From assembly GCA_026260175.1 (NCBI GenBank), contig JAKCWW010007671.1, positions 4,788 to 28,489 of the forward strand: a stretch of 23,702 bases of DNA, given 5' to 3'. Shown one piece after another: positions 1-8,892 of this stretch (position 1 is its first letter; each line of letters begins with the position of its first letter). The notes beneath the pieces are model-generated. The model saw nothing but the letters and a program-made list of their open reading frames with translations. It had not been told where the DNA came from and ran no database searches. Origin of the DNA: Reticulitermes lucifugus. Its lineage: Eukaryota; Arthropoda; Insecta; Blattodea; Rhinotermitidae. Made by a program: the position numbers and the translations under genes.

Positions 1-93
1 CCCCCCCAATGCACCACTGTGATAGCCTAAAATCTTGCATAGTACACTTCTCTATGGAGGCTGCTCTGTGTTACAGCCACTGATTTGAAAAAC

Positions 94-403
94 CCTGAAT
101 AATGAAGGTAGGTCAGGATAGCGTAGTTAGTATAGCGACTTGCTACAAGCTGGATGGTCCGGGGATCGAATCCTGGTGGGGGCGAGATTTTCAGCACCTA
201 TCCAAACCGGCCCTGGGGCCTACCCAGCCTCCTGTACAATGGGTACCAGGTCATTTCCGGGGGTAAAGCGGCCGGGGCATGGCATTGACCACCCACCCCA
301 TATAGCGCCAAGGTTAAAGAAAGAGTAGAGCTATATCTCTACTCCCCCTCTGGGCCTTCATGGCCTTTTCTGGGGTGAACTTTACCTTTACCTGAATAAT
401 GAA
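94..403 (+). mobile_element. tRNA-derived SINE with perfect 13-bp target-site duplication
   Basis: The element body spans about 107-390. CCTGAATAATGAA occurs at 94-106 and again at 391-403, a clean target duplication. The head looks tRNA-derived: A-box-like TAGCGTAGTTAGTATAGCG near 117-135 and B box GGATCGAATCC at 163-173. The body is GC-rich and the 3' end is a short repeat, TTTACCTTTACC. The insertion sits in an ABCB7 intron 78 bp before the exon at 482. Termite SINEs such as Talua have this general architecture, but I cannot confirm the family. The ORF at 140-328 is only translation of this repeat. Confidence 0.85.
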
Positions 404-481
404 TAACCAGTGATGTGGTGCCACATCCCAGAAGAACAGAGATCTGAGTGTCAAGACTTTGTGGTTTTTACTATTGTACAG

Positions 482-639
482 GAAATATGACAGTGGGAGA
501 CTTGGTTATGGTGAATGGCTTGCTGTTCCAACTGTCAGTGCCTCTTGGGTTCCTTGGATCAGTATACAGAGAAGTTCGACAAGCCCTGATTGACATGCAG
601 ACCATGTTTACTCTGATGACCATGGATACAAAAATCAAG
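482..639 (+). CDS. ABCB7: ABCB7 exon A (end of transmembrane domain)
   Basis: The acceptor AG is at 480-481. The first two exon bases complete a split Gly codon, then [16 protein letters not shown] follows, the ABCB7-typical segment before the last transmembrane helix. The exon ends in phase 0 after ...DTKIK. The donor is GTTGGA, a weak +3 T site, but alignment length to ABCB7 across the junction supports it. Confidence 0.93.
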
Positions 640-3600
640 GTTGGATTCATCTCTGTCATAGTCAGGATTTTTTCCATGTTTACTGTTTGTAGAATTGCAT
701 CTATGAAACAAAAGATCTGTTACTTTCACATCGTTGTTCACATCGTGCATTTTATTGGATTATTAACTAGAAAATACCAACAATAATGCACAAATTTCTA
801 TATAATAAAAAGTCATTGAAGTCTAAAAACACATGAGTTTATAACTTAATTTGTCATACTTTCAATAAGTCATATGTGGGACAGACAGGAAGATGTCTAA
901 GCGCTTATTTTGATGAGCACATTAGATATATCGAATCCAATAACCCCAAATAAGCATATGCTATACATATTTTGACCAACTGGCATGAATATGGCCCCAT
1001 AGACACTACCGTGGACCTTCTGAAACCCTGCCAGAAAGGTAAAAGGCTAAATAGCTGGGAGAATTACTACATGCAGGAATACCAGATGAGGGGACAACTA
1101 ATGGACAAACAAAATATACAGGGGGCTAACGTGCTCTTCCAGTTGGCCCAGAACTACACACTACATAACGGGACTGTCAGACACTTCAGTGTACCTGACC
1201 TTGCCAGTACACACCTAACTGGCATCACATAAAAATGACACACACTCAACACACACCACAGGTCTAGAATATGCCAGCGCACCTGACCATGCCAGTACAC
1301 ACCTATCTGGCATCACATAAAAACTACACGCACATCAACACATACCACAGGTCTTGAACTTTACCGCCTAGTTGCAACAGTGCCACCTGGCTGTCTTGTG
1401 CATTCCAGAAACAACAGCTGCATGCGACTACCATTCATCATCCAAGTGGTCCGTTAACTTCAACACCCATCGTCTACAGTGCCCTACAGTGCCTACTGTG
1501 CTTTATGTGCGTGAATTTCTGCGAAATGACTCTTGCAATATGTACATAACAAGCAGGACTTTACCTTACTAGTGGTGTTCCAGCTTTCGGTGTGAACTTT
1601 CTCTCTGATGATGGTGGTATATATGTCACCGAAACATGTCGGAGTTAAAATGATCCTTTAATGACTTTTTTTGTATATAAAATTTGTGCATTATTGTTGG
1701 TAGTTTCTAGTTAATAAGTTAATAAAAGATCTGTTTTTAGGCATATTTAAAAATATTTAAAAAAAATAGCAGTCATTTTTGTGGTCATCCATACATCTGT
1801 TTACAAGTTACAGTGTTTAAACTCATGACCACTTTTGAACTCAGTACAGTATGTGTACAGTGAGTTTCATGAAGCCTTTTCAATTTGGAATTAGTTTTGT
1901 TTAATTTATTGGCCACTTTATATATGTGCATAAATGAACATATATGTGTATCTTTTAAGACCTTTTATAAATTTTGAGGGTACTTAATATATGGGTTAAT
2001 CAAAATTTTATGAAGTGGGATTTTTGTCTGTGTTCATCATATGAGGTAAAACATCATGTCCCCTGACAATTTAAAAGAAAGATTTATTTTATTTTTAAGT
2101 AATGTTTTTACACTTTGTATGTGAATGTTTTTCTGTTTTTAGTTTTTATATATGCTGATTTTGACAACAGGTTTTATTGTTTTTCCCTGCAGAACACATT
2201 AGATGCAGTGCCACTCAGCATCACTCCACAAACAACGACAATTACTTTCCGAAATGTTAAGTTTGAGTATGTTGCTGGTAAGCCAGTACTAGATGGTCTT
2301 TCATTCACAATCCCATCTGGCAAAAAAATTGCCATTGTTGGTGGATCAGGCTCAGGGTAAGTTAATCATAATTCTCTTTTATTTTTAGGTCGTTGTTTAA
2401 GGAGCAAAGGGATGTGTATGATTATCATGTATATTTGTGTCTCTGTGTGTAAAATTTTGAGTCTGTAAAGTTGTCCTTATACATATTGGGGGATTGAGGG
2501 CATAGCTCCATTCATTCTTAACCCCAGCACTAGGTGGAGGTGAGTGGTCAGCCTCACACTTCGGCTGCTTTACCCTTGAAGAATGAGCTTGTGGTATGCA
2601 CTGAATGGAAGGCTGGGAGGGTCCCAGATCCTGTCTGGACAGTTTTGAAAAGGACTAAATCTCTTGTTGCCTGGATTCAAACTCCTGATCCTAGTCCGTG
2701 TTCCAACTGCACTATTCTAGCTCCACCTTTTTGTGTTTCCCCACAAAATTTTAAACTAATGTTTAAGATTTTATGCAATGCTGTACAAAGATCTTTCCCA
2801 ATTCATTATTTATCAACCATACTATCATTTGATGCTTCATACATTATCTGAGATATTGAAGGCATTGTTAAATAAACTGTAAGTAAAGTGTATGTAGAAA
2901 CACAGGACTGTATATGAAGTTTCATGAAGCTGCAGCAGATATTGGTGTATCCTGTCCTCATTCAACATGATTTAAATTCATGGTGTTAGAGTGAACAGGA
3001 TCTGCAAAATTCATCACACTGATCATGACAGTACCATCTCATTTATCACCTCCATAAAGGAAATCTTGGTCAAGCATACATCCCTCCTGTTTTGTTCTCA
3101 CTTCCTTTACATTCAGCACCAACTAATGTCTTCCTGTTCCCTAAACTGTCAAGGGTCCTAAAACTAAGAAATTTGTGGGATTTGCACAGATTGCACAAAG
3201 ATTTATGAAGGAATTGAATTCCCTCCCAAAAAGAGTGTCAGAGGTGCTTGTTCAGATGGCAGAAACACTGAAGTTACTGTTGCAGTCAGAGGGAGACTAC
3301 TTTGAAGGTGACAAATCTTATTAATTCTTTTAACCTAAAGTTTCTTTTGCATATCAGAGAAATAATCCAGAAATGTCAACTGAATAACACTAGATATGAA
3401 AGCACAAATAGTAACTGTATGTACTACTTATTATAATATTAAGGAACTGAATTTTGTCACACATTGTATTTAGGAGTTTCACGTTGTAGTCCGAAAAAAG
3501 TCTGATTATTTCCCTAACACCATTAACTGGTGGGCCTTTGTAATGGACATGTACTGTGTTCCCTGTGAACGACAGACTGAATTGTTATATGTAATGCAGA

Positions 3601-6600
3601 TGAATGTCAGTCTTTAAAGGGTTAATGTGTATGTTAAGACTTTTATGTATATATTTCAGAAAATCATCAATAATCCGTCTACTTTATCGGTTCTTTGAAC
3701 CACAAGAAGGGGAAATTCTTGTTGGAGATCAAAATATCAGTAAGGTGGATCTAGAAAGCCTAAGAAGAGCTATTGCTATCGTACCTCAGGTAATGGGTTA
3801 TGCAGATTTTTTGGCTGTTTGACACTTAAAATGTTTCGCACTTTATCTTGTTACTTTTTTTCTTTTAAACAGTGAAACTTACTTTTATAAAATATCTGTA
3901 CATAACCAACTCCAGGAAGCAGACTGCTTCTTCAGAAGCTAATTGTTGCTCAAGTAGTCGAGTATCCCTACCTCGTATGGAACTCTGTCCTGTTAATTTT
4001 TTAATGCTTTTCATAGAAAGTAACAGACCAAGTTTCATACTCATACACAACAACAGGTACAGTAATAGTTTTGTGTAGTTTAATCTTAATGTGTTTAGGT
4101 AGGAGGTAGGCAGATTACAGATTGTGAACTGAAACATGTTGTGAATTTATTCTGCTTTCTACATGAATATAATTTTGTTCATTTGCTGTGTTTCCAAAAT
4201 ATTTGAACTTTGTCACATTTTTAAAGGATTTATTAACTATCTTTTCTACTATACAGGATTAAGAACTAATGTTCCTTATGTGTTATGTATTATCAAAATA
4301 TCTAATTCCACTACAGGTCAGAATACTTATTACATTTTGACTCAAACGAAAAAGCTTCACATTGTTAAGATATCCATGGTAATGCAGTTAAGAAACTGTT
4401 TGATGCATTCAGATGCTCATATTATGGAACCCCTAAAATATGCCTCAGTCATTGTGTAATGTTTGGTAGGTATTTTCCTTTGCTTTCAGGATTCTGTGTT
4501 GTTCCATGACACCATATTGTACAACTTGCATTATGGTAACCTGCTGAAGAGTGAAGAAGATATATATGCAGCAACTAGAATGGCAGAACTTCATGACTCG
4601 ATCCAGCAGTGGCCTCAGGGTTACCAGACACCGGTATGTTGAAAATTCAAGCAGGCTGGATCAGATCTGACTATATGTACCCATGCTGGCTGGTTAAAAA
4701 TGTTCTTAGAAGTGGTTAAGCTTGAAATGCTGTACTCCAAATTATGCATAGACATCTGTGTGTACGTGAGAATGAACCTTTTTGTACAGACCTCACATAA
4801 CAAATTCATTAATTGATACATAGTTGCTGCAGTGTTAACATATCACCTTTTTATTTTGTACAGTATTGAATGTGATGTCTCCAGCTTTATTAACAGTGGG
4901 TGATTCAGGAGGGACAGTGCAGACAGCAGACGGATTTTGTTTGATGTGATTTAAAGTATTACAGCATTTATCTGAAAGTAATGGGGAAAATCATGATAAA
5001 ACACCTGACCACATTTCAAACTGGATACTTTTGATATGCCAGTATGACATGGGAATCAGATCATGGTCTTCTATGATGTGTTGCTGTGTGGTTTGGTGTA
5101 TAGGTACCTGTCTACACTGAGGCACTCCCACAAGACAATTATCTGAATACTTACTGCCTTGGGAACCTGATATTTTATACAGGACACAGTTATTGGGTTT
5201 TATTTGATACCCAATTGTACGTCCACACTATTGTAAACATGACGGACCTGATTCATTGTGGCTGACAGATTAGCAAGTAATAAATGTATCTGTGGCATTT
5301 AAGTAGCAGTTCTGATGAACTGACTAACAAACTAACTAACTAACTAACTCCATGGAACAGAGTCCTTCCTGAGAAGCTAACAGGTCCTTAGCTAGTCAAG
5401 AAATTCCCCGCATTTTATGGAACCCGAAGGTTCGTTACCACATTCACAAGCATCTGACACCTGTCCCCATACTGAACCAGAGAAATCCAGTCCATGCCAC
5501 CCCATCCCACTTCTTGAAGATCCATTTTAATATTATCCTCCTGTCCACACCTAGGTCTTCCAAGTGGTCTGTTTTCCATTATTCTGATGAAGTAAGGGAA
5601 TGTAAATGTTCAGTACCCAGTATAGTGTATTCCATTTGAGCACTTTGCTGGTAATTGCAGCTTTTCTTTCTTGTTACACATTTTCTCAGCTGTGTCCAGA
5701 ATGTTATTTCAGGGATGAATTAAAACAAGCCATTTAAATACAGCAGAAGGTTTATTAAAAAGTTCTACTGTTATCTGTGCCACTGACATGAATTATGGTT
5801 TCTTTGTCATAAAATATTTCTCATGTTAATTTTAATACTGTTAGGTTGGTGAACGTGGACTGAAACTGTCTGGAGGAGAGAAACAGAGAGTAGCAATTGC
5901 TAGGGCAATTTTGAAAGGCTCTCCCATTCTTGTATTTGATGAAGCTACGTCCTCTCTCGATTCAATCACTGAACATGTAAGTATATTGATCTCTGTAATC
6001 TAACAACAGAGTTTTCTGGGTGTAAATATGTATGTATTTTCAGATGAAGAAAGGTGCAAAGCATGGAGTACATTGTAAAACTTAATACCCATTATTTTCT
6101 ATTATGTCATCACCCTTGAATGAAACAGAGTATTCTTAAATGCCTAGTGTGCCTGAGTAAGTCGTGCACGCCATTTTAGTGATAAAAAATAAAAAAAAAT
6201 TATATGAATATATTTGAATATTAAAATACATATGTGTCGTATGAGTAAACATACTACATATCGTATTGAAATTTGACCATGATGTGTATTTATTTCTGCT
6301 ACTGCCTTGCATTTTCATCCTGCTGCTAGAAGACACTTGGTTCTGTAATACACAAATCATTTTATGCAATGAAACTAGTTGGTAGTTGATGCTGCACATC
6401 AAAACTGACACTTCTCATGTATTTACAAAGTTGTGCTGTTTTAGAAACCAGTTTTGTGTTATCTACTGCAAATTTTCATGTTACAGTATTTGCATTTATA
6501 CATAAATCTGGGACATCCATAATTGCTTTCTGTTCTTATATCTGTGAACAGAAAATAAATATGCCCTTGATAAGCTACAGGATGTATTAGTTTCCAAATC

Positions 6601-7251
6601 CAGTCGTTCTAGTCACCTTAATGTATGCAGAACATTTATTTTTAATGTTGAGTGAAACTGAATCTACTTTGCTGATTGGAATAATGTACTCTGTAAATGA
6701 ATTGGGTATGTTCTTGTAGCCCTTGCAGTGGAAAGCTTTTCCTTATATATGTAAATGCATAAGTATGCCTTTTTGCATTTTTCCATAATAAAGCATAATG
6801 TTCATCTTATTAATTCCTCATTTGTGAAGATTTTGTTACTGTCCAGTACAAGGATCCCTTGATCCTACTGTGATATAATGCATTTATATTTGCTCTAACC
6901 TCTGTGTAAGAAACTCTTGTATGATGGTGAAAGTCTGAAAATTGGTTCTCCTAAATTTTGTTCTGTAAGGGTTTTACTATGTGTCTAATTTTGAGCATTC
7001 TTTCACAGAATATACTGGGAGCATTGAAAAGAGCTACAGAGGGTCGTACATCAGTAGTAATTGCACATAGACTGTCAACTATAATGGATGCAGATGAGAT
7101 TTTGGTATTAGACAAAGGTCGAGTGGTTGAAAGTGGAACACACAGCCAGCTTCTGTCTAATCCTGGAAGTATTTATTCAAGAATGTGGGATATTCAGCAG
7201 AGAGCAAGTGTAGCAGGCAAACCAGTTAACACTGCTCAGCAGGGAGCATAA
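482..7251 (+). CDS. ABCB7: ABCB7 (Atm1-type mitochondrial ABC half-transporter), 3' part, six exons
   Basis: The coding sequence is join(482-639, 2193-2356, 3660-3789, 4490-4633, 5845-5976, 7009-7251), about 323 residues, with upstream exons outside the window. The family acts as a homodimer in the mitochondrial inner membrane and exports a glutathione/sulfur compound needed for cytosolic iron-sulfur protein assembly. Counting from the split Gly at 482: [16 protein letters not shown] ends the transmembrane domain; Walker A GGSGSGKS lies near 103-110, split across an intron; Q-loop Q151 (IVPQ); signature LSGGEKQ 207-213; Walker B ILVFDE 227-232; D-loop SSLD 235-238; H-loop H263 (AHRLS). All catalytic motifs are intact. 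All splice phases agree and the stop is TAA. The protein ends soon after the NBD and lacks the cysteine-bearing tail of human ABCB7. Family assignment is by remembered similarity to ABCB7 and is strong. Confidence 0.95.
852..1232 (+). pseudogene. Penelope-like element GIY-YIG endonuclease fragment, decayed
   Basis: The frame beginning TGT at 852 reads [14 protein letters not shown] and then [15 protein letters not shown] premature TAA lies at 951-953, then the frame reopens to [29 protein letters not shown] and [14 protein letters not shown]. This is the pattern of the GIY-YIG endonuclease at the C terminus of Penelope-like retroelements (YVGQTGR core, then an ENYYxQE helix). The reverse transcriptase is absent, so it is a 5'-truncated dead copy. 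It lies in the ABCB7 intron 640-2192 in the same orientation as the gene. Confidence 0.75.
1191..1366 (+). repeat. 88-bp tandem duplication at the 3' side of the Penelope-like fragment
   Basis: ACCTGACC..GCCAGTACACACCT.. begins at 1193 and again at 1281. Both copies continue through CTGGCATCACATAAAAA, CAACACA(C/T)ACCACAGGTCT. The two units differ at several positions. The first unit spans the stop of the endonuclease reading frame, so the repeat belongs to the element's 3' region. Confidence 0.8.
1591..1650 (+). other. Hammerhead-ribozyme-like motif in the Penelope 3' region
   Basis: CTGATGA (1605-1611) is followed by a hairpin GGTG (1613-1616) / CACC (1627-1630). Then come GAAAC (1631-1635), ATGTC with the GTC cleavage-type triplet ending at 1640, and a possible stem I of AACT (1595-1598) with AGTT (1643-1646). 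Hammerhead motifs are known in Penelope-like elements. One extra T (1612) separates CTGATGA from stem II, and stem III is almost absent, so activity is doubtful. Dimeric or fossil form is possible. Confidence 0.45.
2193..2356 (+). CDS. ABCB7: ABCB7 exon B (start of NBD, most of Walker A)
   Basis: The acceptor follows TTTTCCCTGCAG. The exon encodes [14 protein letters not shown], the A-loop region VKFEY, and the start of the Walker A loop (IVGGSGSG). It ends two bases into a codon at donor GTAAGT. It joins in frame to the next exon, whose first base completes Gly before the catalytic Lys. Confidence 0.95.
2485..2730 (-). mobile_element. Old SINE copy, same family as 107-390, minus strand
   Basis: The reverse complement shows a B-box-like GGAGTTTGAATCC and the family's later block (GGTAAAGC near TGAGGCTGACCACTCA, then GGGTTAAGAATG). 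It is strongly diverged from the copy at 107-390, with no target duplication seen. It lies in the ABCB7 intron 2357-3659. The ORF at 2534-2851 is incidental. Confidence 0.65.
3018..3335 (+). pseudogene. Mariner-like transposase 3' fossil
   Basis: Three frames carry successive pieces of a mariner transposase C terminus. One resembles the HHDNA block ([13 protein letters not shown] near 3015-3055). The next resembles the PPYSPDLAP..FLFPKLK block (IPPVLF...[13 protein letters not shown] near 3080-3165). The last ends [10 protein letters not shown] (about 3285-3320), as mariner transposases often do. Frameshifts separate them and both catalytic-Asp regions are damaged. The 5' half and terminal repeats were not found. 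Confidence 0.55.
3660..3789 (+). CDS. ABCB7: ABCB7 exon C (Walker A Lys to Q-loop)
   Basis: The acceptor is ATATTTCAG. The first base closes the split Gly codon, then [15 protein letters not shown] follows, running to [11 protein letters not shown]. The last codon is the Q-loop Gln, with donor GTAATG directly after it. Phase 0 at the 3' end. Confidence 0.95.
3790..4489 (+). other. ABCB7 intron, no recognised content
   Basis: This is AT-rich sequence between exons C and D. The open frames here (for example 4163-4459) have no splice-phase fit or recognisable domain. I see no repeat I can name. Confidence 0.6.
4490..4633 (+). CDS. ABCB7: ABCB7 exon D (NBD helical domain)
   Basis: The acceptor is TTGCTTTCAG. 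It encodes [16 protein letters not shown] and continues to WPQGYQTP, matching the ABCB7 segment between Q-loop and signature. It has 48 codons, phase 0 at both ends, and donor GTATGT. Confidence 0.95.
4634..5321 (+). other. ABCB7 intron, 5' part, nothing recognised
   Basis: This moderately AT-rich intron sequence has no coding frame that fits the exon phases. Some stretches (about 4890-5290) are more complex than the flanks and may belong to the retroelement that follows, but I cannot support that. Confidence 0.5.
5322..5590 (-). pseudogene. Non-LTR retrotransposon 3' end with (TTAG)n tail, minus strand
   Basis: Read on the minus strand, about 5565-5415 gives an open frame [19 protein letters not shown], then [10 protein letters not shown] and VVTNLRVP. 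This is the recurring C-terminal tail of insect non-LTR reverse-transcriptase proteins (GRP..R..ED..K.DL.E.G...W..LAQDRDRW). A 3' UTR follows and ends in (CTAA)n at 5322-5350, i.e. (TTAG)n in element sense. The RT core is missing, so it is a 5'-truncated copy. A sister copy is at 9298-9560. Confidence 0.7.
5845..5976 (+). CDS. ABCB7: ABCB7 exon E (ABC signature and Walker B)
   Basis: The acceptor is ATACTGTTAG. It encodes [20 protein letters not shown], then the Walker B strand ILVFDE and D-loop SSLDSITEH. It has 44 codons, phase 0 at both ends, and a strong donor GTAAGT. This is the most conserved piece of the protein in the window. Confidence 0.97.
5977..7008 (+). other. ABCB7 intron, nothing recognised
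   Basis: About 1 kb of AT-rich sequence between exons E and the terminal exon. The minus-strand frame at 6136-6411 has no recognisable domain. No repeat family was identified. Confidence 0.6.
7009..7251 (+). CDS. ABCB7: ABCB7 terminal exon (H-loop and C terminus)
   Basis: The acceptor is TTCTTTCACAG. It encodes [20 protein letters not shown], with the switch His in AHRLST, then [19 protein letters not shown]. It ends with a short polar tail and TAA at 7249-7251. Confidence 0.96.
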   Translation, partial: NILGALKRATEGRTSVVIAHRLSTIMDADEILVLDKGRVVESGTHSQLLSNPGSIYSRMWDIQQRASVAGKPVNTAQQGA

Positions 7252-8415
7252 AGTGTGACACACAGAAATTAAAATATGTAAATACATGCCTGAATTATGT
7301 TTATATTGTGACAGTGAACTGTAAATATTGAGGAATTGTATGTATCTTTGTACACCATATATACATATGTATACTTTTACTCTTGGAAACAGTGATTTCC
7401 AATTACAGCTTTTGTTGTGTGTTGTATATTCTCTGCATTTGAATTCCCTCCAAGAGTGGAAAGTGGGGTAATCAATACAAACAGCTCCTGTTAATGGATG
7501 TCACTGAGCTACTGCTGGACTCAGGTATATGACTAATGCATTTCTGATTCAAGTAATTTAATTTTTGTGTAAGAGTGCTAAAATAGTGTGTTCCATTTCA
7601 GTGATTTAAAACTACAGCATTTTATATATTTAAAATGCAGGACATGGCATAGTCAAGGATTGCATTTAATTGACTTTTGGAATCTAGAAAACAGTTGAAT
7701 GTAGGATTTGTAAACAAGTTGGAGGATGAAGTTTAAAAGACAGTTTATTCTTTGATACAAGATTGTAATCTGGTAGTTTTTGTAAATGTATTTTAAAATG
7801 TGTGTTATTTAGTACCAGTTGAATTTGTGGTAAGAATTAACATTAGTGATTGAGATTATTTCACTTCCCATAATGTGATATATGGAAACACATTTGTAGG
7901 AGTGATATTTGCTATGAAGTGTCTGGCAGTAGTTGGGGTGTTTGGGTATTGCCTTACTTTCCTTATATTTGGTCATTAAAAGAAACAAGTAAGTGATGGT
8001 ATCTGTACTGTTATTTCTCAGGATTATGAAAGTTATTTTAAAGTAAATTTTCACCTAAAGAAAAATGAAGGTAAAATATATATTTTTATTACCATTGTGG
8101 TACATTTAAAAGTTACTAACTTCGTTTCAGTTAGTATATTCACTGGTTTTAACTTGTATTTTGTAATGAGATTTGGAAGAACTTCTTTCATAGACTGATG
8201 ATAATTTGTATGTTGGAATACTTCATTAAAGGAATCCGAGATGAATGACAGATGATTGGTGGAATTATTTAATGTCCTTCCAAGTATGGAAATTCAGTAG
8301 ACAGGCAAAATTAAATTCAGGTAACTGATGGTTTTGCAATATTTATAGTACTCAAAATTATCCATTTTAATGGCTTAAAAAGTTTTTGTTGGAATAAACA
8401 TTTTAAAAGTTTCTG
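7252..8415 (+). other. ABCB7: ABCB7 3' UTR (inferred)
   Basis: AT-rich sequence without coding potential follows the ABCB7 stop. The first full AATAAA I see is at 8393-8398, giving a 3' UTR of about 1.15 kb. An ATTAAA-type variant near 8225 could give a shorter form, and a second AATAAA at 8700-8705 a longer one, only about 130 bp before the LCA5 start codon. The end is inferred from signals only. Confidence 0.45.
8393..8398 (+). terminator. Candidate ABCB7 polyadenylation signal
   Basis: This is a canonical AATAAA hexamer in an AT-rich context downstream of the ABCB7 stop. A TTTTGACATTGTTTTGG U/GU-rich stretch lies some 30-40 bases further on. A second hexamer is at 8700-8705. Confidence 0.45.
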
Positions 8416-8833
8416 CCGGATTTCTGTTTTGACATTGTTTTGGAATAATAATGACCAAATCTATATTTTGATCTAATGACCTACAACAATTTCAGATGCC
8501 TACTGTAGTTGTAGCTAGAATGAATTTTAAGCATTTACAAGAGTTGAAGGATGGTGGTGGGCTAGTGTCTTCTTCAGAATGTAAACAAATGTCCCTGAAT
8601 CCTTTCTCAAACTCTTGTACCCTGTCAGTTTGAAAACCAGCAGTTTATAAACTGTTAGCATAAACAGTAATGTTGGTAATTCTTGGAAGTCAGGAATGCA
8701 ATAAAGTGTTTCTGTAATGAAATCAAAAGGACTTAGAAAATTTATTCCTTTATACTCATATTTCATTCATCTACCATCAGCATTACATGTATAAAAAGTT
8801 TTCTGTTCTAGAAGAACAGCAGTGTCTATCACA

Positions 8834-8892
8834 ATGGAAACAGTTCCGATTACTATCATGCCACAGGAAAAACAGAAAAAGGAAGTTGAAAG
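8834..8892 (+). CDS. LCA5: LCA5 exon 1 (start codon)
   Basis: The ATG sits in CACAATGG, a good animal initiation context. Nineteen codons ([19 protein letters not shown]) plus AG end at donor GTAATA. AG joins the first base of exon 2 to give Arg. An upstream ATG at 8787 is in another frame. Homology here is not recognisable, so the call rests on phase and context. Confidence 0.65.

Noticed and set aside
163..173. tRNA-like B box suggesting a functional tRNA gene
   Set aside because: The sequence does not fold into a full cloverleaf, continues into a long SINE body and is flanked by a target duplication.
448..786. Treating the whole open frame 448-786 as ABCB7 coding
   Set aside because: Only 482-639 matches ABCB7; the rest is intron on both sides and the next exon joins in phase at 639.
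8828..8841. X-box (RFX site) candidate ATCACA-AT-GGAAAC near the LCA5 start
   Set aside because: One half-site mismatches the RYYNYY consensus and the site overlaps the start codon; too weak to claim although LCA5 is a ciliary gene.
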